A stretch of 7,342 bases of DNA from an uncultured Prevotella sp. (GTDB taxonomy: Bacteria > Bacteroidota > Bacteroidia > Bacteroidales > Bacteroidaceae), in assembly GCA_946998295.1 (NCBI GenBank), contig CAMPYS010000060.1, positions 1-7,342 on the forward strand. Reading direction: 5' to 3'. Below the pieces are notes generated by a model. The model worked only from the letters and a program-made list of their open reading frames with translations. It made no database searches and was not told the DNA's origin. Position 1 is the first letter of the stretch, and the number at the start of each line of letters is the position of its first letter. A program made the translations under genes and the position numbers. Below, piece after piece: positions 1 through 6,541 of the stretch.

Positions 1-61
1 TGTTTCTCAGGCACTTGGAGTTCTTACAAGAATTTATGCTGCGGAATTAAGGTTAAATTAA
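1..61 (+). CDS. 3' end of an upstream gene (partial, product unknown)
   Basis: Reading from base 2, this frame gives 19 residues ending in VLTRIYAAELRLN and a TAA stop at 59-61. The residue mix (Ala, Leu, Arg, Glu, Tyr) looks like a normal helical protein C-terminus rather than random AT-rich translation, although the fragment is too short to name. The next open frame starts at 64, only 2 bases after this stop, so the two genes were probably co-transcribed. If the downstream gene really starts at 181, the gap is 119 bases. Confidence 0.45.
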   Translation, partial: VSQALGVLTRIYAAELRLN

Positions 62-63
62 AA

Positions 64-117
64 ATGAGAAAAAACAACATTAAATTAAAAATGAGAAAAA
101 ACAACATTAAATTAAAA
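64..117 (+). repeat. Two exact 27-bp direct repeats at the start of the outer-membrane protein frame
   Basis: Positions 64-90 and 91-117 are identical 27-base copies, each starting with ATG and encoding MRKNNIKLK. An 11-base piece of the unit's end (TTAAATTAAAA) also precedes the first copy, at about 53-63. Because 27 is a multiple of three, gain or loss of a unit keeps the frame and only duplicates a possible start codon and nine basic residues. This looks like a slippage duplication. It makes the annotated start uncertain: 64, 91 and 181 are all possible. Confidence 0.85.
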
Positions 118-1215
118 AAGATAGTTGTTCTTCATGATATTATCTCAGAATGTTTAAGTGATATACATGATACTATAGGTATGTACCACATCTCAAAGAG
201 CAAAACTATTAATATAATAATCTTTCTTTTAATACTAAGTTTTTCATCACTTCAACTTAGTGCGCAAAATATCAAAGGACAAGTAACAGATGAACAACAA
301 CAGCCTTTACTTTGTGCAAATGTATTATTACTAACAGTAAAAGATTCAACATTGATAAAGGGGACTGTTACTAATGAACAAGGGCGTTTTGAGTTGTCAG
401 CCCCTGAAGTTCCTTATATTATAAAAATATCCTTTATTGGTTATAAAGCTTACTATTTAAATAATGGGGAAGGAAACATTGGAACTATACAGCTAAAGCC
501 TAATTCTAATCTTCTTAATGAGGTTGTTGTAAAGGGAAGACGTCCGACTATTAAGGTTGGTTTGAACAAAATAGAGGTAAATGTGTCAAACTCCTATTTA
601 AAATATATGGGAAAAGCTACTACTATTCTTAGAAAAATACCTGGATTGACAAAAGACTTGCAATTGCTTGAAGGAGGAAGTCCAACATTTGTTCTTAATG
701 GTAAACCCGTCGATGTCAAAGAACTCGCAACAATACCATCTTCTGAAATTAAGAAAATTATAGTTGATTCAAATCCTAATGTAGAATATAGTGCAACATG
801 TAAAGGTGTTGTATATATAACAACTATCAAGGCATTAGAAAATACCTTATCTACAGAAATATCCAACAGTTCATTGTTTGCGCGGCATTATATGGATGTT
901 GCAGACTTCACATTAAATGAAAAATTTAAAAATATTAGTAATTTACTTTCCATAGGTTTCTCATATTTAAATACAACTCAGATAGACAACACTACTGAGA
1001 AAGTGTTTTTACCGACAAATACCATTTATAGCACCAAAGAACGCCACACACATGGGCAAGGAAATGTTCTAACTTGGTTTTATGCAATGAATTGGGAACT
1101 TTCCAACAAACATTCGTGGGGGGATTCAGTATTCTGGCAATATAGGAAATGTTCATACAGCAGAGCCTACAATACAAAAAATGAATGCACAATCCATGAA
1201 TTACATTCAAAGTAA
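64..1215 (+). pseudogene. TonB-receptor-like outer-membrane beta-barrel protein, N-terminal part (frameshifted)
   Basis: This is the N-terminal half of an outer-membrane receptor-type protein. I prefer the start at 181. It gives a clean signal peptide (SKSK, then a hydrophobic run INIIIFLLILSF, then cleavage after LSA before Q29), whereas starts at 64 or 91 place 30-39 charged residues ahead of it. Counting from 181, residues 31-95 form a carboxypeptidase regulatory-like beta-sandwich (IKGQVTDEQQQPL, GTVTNEQGRFEL). Residues ~110-235 form a plug domain (LNEVVVKGRRP, the IPGL motif, FVLNGKPV, VVYITT). The barrel begins near 240. After W313 the frame is lost at a G6 run (1118-1123) and ends in about 30 unrelated residues. 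Removing one G gives SWGIQYSGNIGN and joins this part to the 1181-2470 frame, for a product of about 762 residues, normal for the outer-membrane beta-barrel family (PF14905-like). It could also be a sequencing error or a phase-variable gene. Confidence 0.85.
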
Positions 1216-2470
1216 ACGTGAAGTATCATATATCCACAACATAGGAATAAACTATAAATATTCATTTAATAAAATGAGTTCTCTTAGGTTTATTGCAGAT
1301 TACGCTCATTACAAATCAGATAATACAGGATTTGCCAATGCGATTCCTGAGGTAAAGACAAATAGCTCAGGAATGTACAATATAGCAGGTGCTAAACTAA
1401 CATACAACACAAAAGCGAAATGGGGGAATTTCAGTACAGGTGCATTTACGTCTACTATGAGAAATAATGGAGGGTATTCATACAACAAGGAAGAAGAAGG
1501 TTATAAGACACGAGAGACCTTATATGGTGCGTTTACTTCATACTCCAAACGTATAAAAAAGTTTCTTGTTCAAGTGGGGTTGCGAGTAGAAGCTGACAAG
1601 CGAAGGTTAGAATCACACGAGAAAGGTATGTTTTTAGATTCTACAGAGTGGAAAGTATTCCCTAATTTAGTTGTAAATAGAGAATTGACAAAAAAATCAT
1701 CTATTGGCTTGTCAATTGGTCAAAATATAAGAAGACCTTCATATGCTAATTTAAATCCATCTATAAACTATTACGATGCTATTTCGTATAAAGTAGGCAA
1801 CCCACAATTAAGACCTTGCATCTCCAACAATATTAAACTAAGTTATAATGTTGGCAACTTAATGACATCTGTAGCTTATAACTATAGCAGAAATACTATC
1901 ATGGAGTTGCCTTACTGGAAAGATAAAGGTATCGATAATAAAAATATTGAATGGCGACCTGTGAATTTTGTCAAATCATCATCTATAGTTGCTACTGCTA
2001 TTTATTCTTATGGCTTTGGCCCAATACAGGGAGATATTAGCTTTTATTACTCTAAGCCTTTTATGAAAGCTACTTTTTTAGATGAGGAGCGAACATGGAA
2101 CAAACCCAACTACAATGTGAATTTGTCAGCTCAATGCCCAATAAGCAAGACTTCGATTATAGCTTTCGATGGTTCTTTTGACAGTGCATATTCTGGAAAG
2201 GTAACCAACCATCGTAGTTCATGGACATTAAATCTTACCTATATGCAACAATTGTGGAAGGAAAAGCTAACACTACTTGTTGTCGTAAATGATATTTTTC
2301 ATACAGATAAAAGTAATACTTGGGTTATGGAATATAATAATATTCGCACAACGATGGATAGTAATTTCGACACTCAATATCTAATGGTTAAACTAAATTA
2401 TAACTTTGGGAAATTAAAATTGGATAAATCAAAGAAGTCGGCATCTAAAGATATTATAGACAGGTTATAA
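1181..2470 (+). pseudogene. TonB-receptor-like outer-membrane beta-barrel protein, C-terminal barrel part
   Basis: This is the second half of the gene interrupted at 1118-1123. The true frame continues upstream of the ATG at 1181: bases 1124-1180 read IQYSGNIGNVHTAEPTIQK without a stop, so the ATG is just the first internal Met. The 448 residues after the frameshift are alternating amphipathic beta-strands typical of a barrel. Typical family motifs are RFIADYAHY, SYSKRIKKFLVQVGLRVE, the strongly conserved PNLVVNRELTKKSSIGLSIG followed by RRPSYANLNP, and GNPQLRPCISNNIKLSY. The protein ends in MVKLNYNFGKLK plus a basic tail, the usual end of these outer-membrane barrels. A separate barrel without plug and signal peptide could not reach the outer membrane, so as sequenced the gene is broken. 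A hairpin starts 6 bases after the stop. Confidence 0.85.
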
Positions 2471-2476
2471 ATATAA

Positions 2477-2511
2477 CATTGTAAAATCAAAGAATCTTTT
2501 ATTTTACAATG
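2477..2511 (+). terminator. Hairpin just after the outer-membrane protein gene
   Basis: A perfect 11-bp inverted repeat, CATTGTAAAAT (2477-2487) and ATTTTACAATG (2501-2511), encloses a further 4-bp AAAG/CTTT stem with a 3-base AAT loop after one mismatch. It lies 6 bases after the TAA stop of the outer-membrane protein gene. The position and stem length suit an intrinsic terminator. No clean T-run follows on the + strand, so the assignment rests on structure and placement. The symmetric stem could work in both directions. Confidence 0.6.
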
Positions 2512-2726
2512 CTACTATATGCACGGCGGTAGCATCATGCTTGTCAATGATTCGCTCTTATTTTGAAAAGAATGAATATATAGAATATTTATCGGAGCAA
2601 TGCTTTGCTACCACAGAAAGAATTTCGCTACTTACCATTGATAAAGTTGCATCAAAGTTAGAGTTAAAAACTATAAGTTTGAAGATATCTGTAAATTCTA
2701 TTAATAATATAGATAATTCCTGCATC
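2511..2726 (+). pseudogene. Remnant of a C39 peptidase domain of a bacteriocin/peptide ABC exporter
   Basis: In the frame of base 2541 the sequence reads TAVASCLSMIRSYFEKN, then EYIEYLSEQCFATTERISLL, then TIDKVASKLELKTISLKI and SCI. This follows the N-terminal peptidase C39 domain of Bacteroidota peptide exporters in order: the CGxxCLxMI catalytic segment, YxxxYLRExC, the R-x-G-V-S-L-L segment, a helix with IGF/LELKT, and the PCI segment before the catalytic HW. In living members this domain cleaves double-glycine leaders before export. Here the catalytic Cys-Gly is not in place: C(2520) T A V A S C has five residues between the cysteines instead of three. There is no proper start, since the first Met is an internal position at 2547. 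The frame stops at 2739-2741. The membrane and ATPase domains that should follow are absent on this strand. It is a dead fragment, recognised by motif order and not by a search. Confidence 0.6.
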
Positions 2727-2985
2727 ACCGCTTCGCATTGACCACGTCACCAAGTAAGGGTGCATTGATTTAGGTTCACTCTCCAACTTGAATGCTTTCT
2801 TTCTGTGGTTAGTAAAAAACTAACAGGAGTTTTACGAGCGTGGTCTTTCCACTTCTACTCGCTCCCCCACAATTGCAGTCACTTTGCCGTTGGGATGGAA
2901 AGATTGATGTCGGGAAGAATATCTTTCGAACTATATATGTCTTATTTAAAGGAACATTGCTTTTAAACCATACATTCATATCCGT
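2715..2985 (-). pseudogene. Remnant of an ABC exporter ATPase domain (Walker A to Q-loop), inverted
   Basis: Read on the minus strand through several frames, this gives KDILPDINLSIP (2926-2894), NGKVTAIVG (2891-2865), ASRSGKTTLVKLLLVFY (2862-2812), PQKESIQVGE, then CEAVMQ (down to about 2720). This is the order of an ABC ATPase: the strand before the P-loop, Walker A (GxSGSGKTT, with the middle Gly now Arg), the FY(x)P segment, and the Q-loop MQ(D). At least three frameshifts and three in-frame stops after the FY segment interrupt it. The preceding stretch ETDMNVWFKSNVPLNKTYIV (about 2991-2932) may be the ATPase N-terminus. The signature motif and Walker B are missing. It fits the same exporter type as the C39 remnant, which lies head to head with it on the other strand. 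Confidence 0.6.
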
Positions 2986-3374
2986 TTCCCATGTCCTGTG
3001 AAACTGTATTTAGCTAACACATTGGCTAAATGGTATTTTGAATTCATCTTGATAACTACGCTATGATAACAGTTTGTGCACACTTCTATACCCCACCCCA
3101 CATTCACACTTAGAGTAAGCGGTGTACCAACATTATTTATCTTAAAATTGAAATGACTTTTGCTTAAAGCATTGCTAAACAAGAAAACAAATGGTACACT
3201 ATCAGCTCGAGAGGTACTTACTATTACTTTGTACTTAATAACTGATTCTGATAGGTCAACAATGGTTTCAGTAATCACAATAGAGTCCTCTTAAACAAGT
3301 TTGTGAGCCAAAATAGACTCACTATATATTAAGCAGCATAAACTTGAAAGTATAATTCTGCCTATCGTTTTTAT
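2976..3374 (-). pseudogene. Degraded secreted-protein gene, unknown function
   Basis: One minus-strand frame is open from 3290 to 2976 and reads like a beta-sandwich protein (DSIVITETIVDLSESVIKY, VPFVFLFSNALSKSHFNFKI, VNVGWGIEVCTNCYHSVVIK, LAKYSFTGHG). Upstream in the same frame, beyond a TAA at 3293-3291, lies a convincing signal peptide: KTIGRIILSSLCCLIYSESILA, preceded by ATA (3374-3372) where an ATG is expected. So the gene appears to have lost its start (ATG to ATA) and gained an early stop. At about 2985 the frame ends in TGA, and a +1 frame continues into the ATPase remnant. The only start inside the open part is GTG at 3278. I do not recognise the family. A gene starting at that GTG would lack a signal peptide and is less likely. 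Confidence 0.5.
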
Positions 3375-3420
3375 AAAATTATAAAATACTTGGGTTATAT
3401 CGATATATCATTATGTAATG

Positions 3421-3555
3421 TTAATAATTAGGTTCTTTTGGGTGGAAATAATAATAACTTTTAGACTGATCGCAGGAAAATAGCTTTCTCGTGTCATTAT
3501 ATATAGTACTTAGTTGGGCATCTAATCCCCCATAGAAATGGATTGTAAAGAAAAA
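3421..3555 (-). pseudogene. C-terminal fragment of an unidentified minus-strand gene
   Basis: A 44-codon stretch without a start codon, preceded by TAA (3558-3556), reads FFFTIHFYGGLDAQLSTIYN and then DTRKLFSCDQSKSYYYFHPK, ending EPNY and TAA at 3423-3421. The aromatic-rich beta-type composition looks like a real secreted-protein C-terminus; it is reminiscent of Bacteroidota six-bladed propeller proteins, but this is only a guess. Its stop lies about 46 bases upstream of the secreted-protein remnant starting at 3374 on the same strand, as in an operon. Its upstream part is missing; the 23-bp repeat array begins less than 30 bases beyond it. Confidence 0.3.
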
Positions 3556-3582
3556 TTATCTATCAAAAGCAATGTAAAAATA

Positions 3583-3691
3583 GTTTAAGTAAAACGACTG
3601 AAAAGGTTTAAGTAGAACGACTGAAGAAGTTTAAGTAAAACGACTGAAGAGGTTTAAGTAGAACGACTGAAGAGGTTTAAGTAAAACGACT
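3583..3691. repeat. Array of 4.7 direct 23-bp repeats (iteron-like)
   Basis: Units start at 3583, 3606, 3629, 3652 and 3675. The shared core is GTTTAAGTA-A/G-AACGACTGAA plus a variable three-base end, and the last unit stops after GACT (3691). Position 10 alternates strictly A, G, A, G, A, so the array may have grown by duplicating a 46-bp pair. There are no unique spacers, which excludes CRISPR. A period near two DNA turns is typical of iterons and other multi-protein binding arrays. No replication gene is visible in the window, so an origin function is unproven. Every unit contains stop codons in several frames, so it is non-coding. Confidence 0.9.
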
Positions 3692-3725
3692 ATCAAAGTT
3701 GTTAAGTATTTTTAAAAGTCCTGTC

Positions 3726-3778
3726 TTATAAATAGTTACAAAAGGATATTTTTATAATAAGAATATCCTTATTTATAA
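3726..3778. repeat. Nested AT-rich inverted repeat
   Basis: An inner stem AAGGATATT (3742-3750) pairs with AATATCCTT (3762-3770). It is flanked by an outer stem TTATAAAT (3726-3733) pairing with ATTTATAA (3771-3778). Together they form a two-part cruciform-like structure about 35 bases after the 23-bp array. It could be a bidirectional terminator or a protein-binding site; the sequence alone does not decide. Confidence 0.5.
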
Positions 3779-3793
3779 ATTATAGTTTGCAAT

Positions 3794-3830
3794 ATATAGA
3801 TTTAAAATAGCGATATTTTTAAATCTATAT
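3794..3830. repeat. Perfect 14-bp inverted repeat
   Basis: ATATAGATTTAAAA (3794-3807) and its exact reverse complement (3817-3830) flank a 9-base loop, TAGCGATAT. No gene end lies next to it, so it is more likely an operator-like palindrome or a relic of a mobile element than a plain terminator. Confidence 0.6.
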
Positions 3831-4373
3831 TTGTATATATTTTTTACTTTGTGTCTTTGTCTCTTTCAGATGCACCAATTTGTGTATACCTAATGTAACT
3901 ATGAATATTATATTGAAAGGTTATTGATGTGAAAATGTGGTATATCGTATTATTTCTAACTTTGCGGTATCTTTTAATAAGCAATCTCATATTTATGTTT
4001 GTAAATACAAGAAAATAGCAAATATAAAAATATATATCCACTTTGCTTTAAAAGATTAACACGTTACTAACAATAAACAATATGTTGTTAGAGCTAATAG
4101 AAATATACTCTTTCCTAAAAGGGAGATTCAAACTCTATAAAACATAAAACATTTACAACTTCTTAGAGTTAGACACGAAAACATAAAAGATACAACAAGT
4201 GCAATGGTCTTTGGAGGAGAAGAAACGTAAATGTAACATAAAAAGACTTTCAAGGGATTATCTAAATATCTCACTATCTTTATGCCTATACTTTATTTAG
4301 GATAACATTGCTCAAAAATATATTTATTTATTAAATAAACATTATTATTTTCTTTTTTCTTACAAAATAATAT
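3831..4373. other. AT-rich stretch without a recognisable gene
   Basis: More than 500 bases upstream of the leucine-rich protein gene show no convincing coding signal. A minus-strand open frame of 65 codons (3844-4041) has the Ile/Tyr/Phe-rich composition expected from random AT-rich DNA and no motif. Small inverted repeats occur (CTAACAA 4067-4073 with TTGTTAG 4085-4091; AACTCTA 4131-4137 with TAGAGTT 4164-4170), too weak to call. The last 50 bases hold the putative promoter region of the next gene. The stretch may be a long leader or the remains of older genes. Confidence 0.5.
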
Positions 4374-4381
4374 TATATTTG
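4374..4381 (+). promoter_or_regulatory. Putative Bacteroidota -7 element upstream of the LRR protein gene
   Basis: TATATTTG fits the Bacteroidota primary sigma factor -7 consensus TAnnTTTG and lies 42 bases before the ATG at 4424, a normal leader length. The -33 region is a T-rich run (about 4348-4358) without a clear TTTG, so the match is partial. No Shine-Dalgarno sequence is seen before the ATG; the leader is AT-rich, as is usual for translation starts in this phylum. Confidence 0.4.
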
Positions 4382-4423
4382 CTCAATATTACAATTATTA
4401 TTAACTAACCGTATCATATTATT

Positions 4424-6541
4424 ATGAAGAAACAAGCACATCACTTTTTAAGTTTATTAATTATGATTCCGCTATTTGGAATAAGTACGATAATTTATGC
4501 AGATGAAATTAATTTAACAACATCGTATGAAACGAAATCAACATCAACAGAACAATTTTCAATGAAAATTAAAGCCAAATCAGGTACAAAATATTATATA
4601 GATTATGGTGATGGGACTGGACCTCATACAAAAATATCATATGGTAATGCTGATTTATTGTCCTATAATTTTGCAGACATGGCTACCAACAAAATTCATA
4701 AAGTTAAGGTTTGGGGTGGTCCTTTCATAGAGTTTACAATAATAAGCAATAAAAAAGTATCAGAAATTACACTTACTGACTGTAAGGAATTACTTAAATT
4801 TTCATGTGCATGGAGTTCCCTTAAAACATTAGACCTTACAGGTTGTCCAAAGTTAGAAAATGTTGTTTGCAATGCAAATGAGATAGAAGACTTAAAATTG
4901 CCACCAACTACAAGAAATTTTGTGTTTGATAGAAATAGACTTACTTTAGCAGAATTTCCTGAAAAGAAAACTTTTATCTATACATACGGTCCGATGCGTC
5001 CTGTATATTTGGAGAAAAATAAAATAAAAGGAATGACTGTTGACCTTTCTGACTTTTTATCGTATAAAGGTACAACTTCTAAATTTTCATGGTATCGTTA
5101 TAATAATCATGGTAACGATGCTGATCCAGCAATGCTAATAGATCCAAGTACTTATAAGGAAGAAAATGGAATCTTTACTTTTAATGAAGCTTATGATTGT
5201 GAAATTTATTGTGTTGTAGACAACTCTGCTTTACCAAAGCTACATAATATTAATGACCGTTATGGTATTATGCCGATTAAATTAGTAGGAAAGTCCAAAG
5301 TATTAGATGCTGTTCATGCAGCATTTACAACAGATAAGTTTACAACAGAAAAATTAACTTTCGATTTAACGCTTTCAAGCACAACGGATAATAGTCCATG
5401 TTTAATAAATTGGGGCGATGGAGTTATTCAAGAAATTACTTTGAATAAAACAGAAACAATTGTAAAGCACAATTTCCTTGATGCTAAATTTGATAAAAAG
5501 CATTTAGTTCAAATACAATGCAAGGATTTAGATTTACTTAAATTTCCTGAACTTTGTGGGTTCTGTGGCTTTAATAAAGGCACAGTTGAAAGTCCTGTAA
5601 AACGTATAATCTTAGATAATAACCGATTGCAAACTATTGATTTCTCGTTGTTTAAAAATGCAATAGAAGTATCGGCTAATGGTTGTTATGCAAACGAAAT
5701 AATACTACCACAAACTGAAACTATAATAAAACTTTCACTTGTAGGTAATCAAATTAATGATTTGAATATTTCTAATTATATTAATTTGAAAGATTTAAAT
5801 GTTGAACGCAACAAACTTACAGCTATTAATTTAACTAAAATGAATAAGTTGGAAAGAGTAAATATAGCCTTTAATCAAATTAATGAGTTAAAATTACCAA
5901 CCGATTATAGCATGTTAAAAGAGATGAAATGTGATCATAATGCCATCCCTATGTACATGTTGCCTGAAAAGCGTAATATGGAAAATTACCTTTATGCTCC
6001 ACAAAGTCCTTATTTTATAACTCAAGAATTGATAAAAGAAAATGTTGTAGACCTCTCTGCGTTTAATAATTTGAAAGGTGTTACTAACACACCTCAAACT
6101 ACAACTTATATATGGTTGAATAAGGATAAAACGGGACTACCTGTTGTAAAAGGATTACATTATGATGAAGTAGATGGTAAATTTACTTTTAAATTGAAAG
6201 AAGAAACAGAGATGTATTGCAGCATGCAAACAGATGCTTTCCCAGATTTGGCAATCGCAAGTATGGAATATAGAACAAGACCTATCACCATGAAACCAGT
6301 AAATTTATCTATTAACCATGTAAATGAAAATAAAAGTCCTATAAAATTATGGCAAAATGGTAATCTTATAACTCTAAGTGCAAACAAAGATGTTATTGTA
6401 AATATCTATAACACTCAAGGTAAACAAGTGGAAACATTGACTTTAAAGAATAAAGGTAATGCAACTTTACATTTACCAGCGGGTATTTACATTGTAAAAA
6501 CAAACGACTATAGTGTTTTTAAAATAAGCATACAATATTAG
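4424..6541 (+). CDS. Secreted leucine-rich-repeat protein with T9SS type A sorting domain
   Basis: This intact 705-residue protein has a signal peptide at residues 1-26 (cleavage after STIIYA). It is built from two homologous modules. Each begins with a PKD-like fold marked by YGDG (61-64) or WGDG (330-333). Leucine-rich repeats of the LxxLNVExNKL/LTxLxLxxN type follow (about 109-185, and a longer set about 395-515). Each module then has an Ig-like segment starting YxYxPxxP (about 186-290 and 522-625) with VDLS, a Trp strand, FTF and a Tyr-Cys strand. Residues about 627-705 form a T9SS sorting domain (NGNLITLSANKD, NIYNTQGKQVE, LPAGIYIVK, KISIQ). Proteins of this type cross the outer membrane by T9SS and are released or anchored to A-LPS; LRR members often serve in adhesion. 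The binding partner is unknown. The start is supported by the signal peptide and promoter spacing. Confidence 0.9.
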   Translation: MKKQAHHFLSLLIMIPLFGISTIIYADEINLTTSYETKSTSTEQFSMKIKAKSGTKYYIDYGDGTGPHTKISYGNADLLSYNFADMATNKIHKVKVWGGPFIEFTIISNKKVSEITLTDCKELLKFSCAWSSLKTLDLTGCPKLENVVCNANEIEDLKLPPTTRNFVFDRNRLTLAEFPEKKTFIYTYGPMRPVYLEKNKIKGMTVDLSDFLSYKGTTSKFSWYRYNNHGNDADPAMLIDPSTYKEENGIFTFNEAYDCEIYCVVDNSALPKLHNINDRYGIMPIKLVGKSKVLDAVHAAFTTDKFTTEKLTFDLTLSSTTDNSPCLINWGDGVIQEITLNKTETIVKHNFLDAKFDKKHLVQIQCKDLDLLKFPELCGFCGFNKGTVESPVKRIILDNNRLQTIDFSLFKNAIEVSANGCYANEIILPQTETIIKLSLVGNQINDLNISNYINLKDLNVERNKLTAINLTKMNKLERVNIAFNQINELKLPTDYSMLKEMKCDHNAIPMYMLPEKRNMENYLYAPQSPYFITQELIKENVVDLSAFNNLKGVTNTPQTTTYIWLNKDKTGLPVVKGLHYDEVDGKFTFKLKEETEMYCSMQTDAFPDLAIASMEYRTRPITMKPVNLSINHVNENKSPIKLWQNGNLITLSANKDVIVNIYNTQGKQVETLTLKNKGNATLHLPAGIYIVKTNDYSVFKISIQY

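Noticed and set aside
594..866. Minus-strand open frame of 90 codons
   Set aside because: It lies wholly inside the plug-domain coding region of the outer-membrane protein and shows no protein-family motif.
992..1210. Minus-strand open frame of 72 codons across the frameshift
   Set aside because: It is antisense to the barrel region, Cys-rich and without motifs; a shadow.
1118..1215. Programmed ribosomal frameshift in the outer-membrane gene
   Set aside because: There is no slippery heptamer or downstream structure of the known kind, and such receptors are not known to use it; mutation or tract slippage is simpler.
2541..2741. Stand-alone small protein starting at TTG 2541
   Set aside because: The sequence fits the interior of a C39 domain, with conserved positions upstream of that codon and a truncated end.
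3583..3691. CRISPR array
   Set aside because: Repeats are directly adjacent without unique spacers and no cas genes are present.
3844..4041. Minus-strand open frame of 65 codons in the AT-rich stretch
   Set aside because: Its composition (Ile, Tyr, Phe, Asn) is what random AT-rich DNA gives, with no motif, partner or start signal.
5915..6387. Two minus-strand open frames (60 and 75 codons) inside the LRR protein gene
   Set aside because: They are antisense shadows of a clearly real gene.
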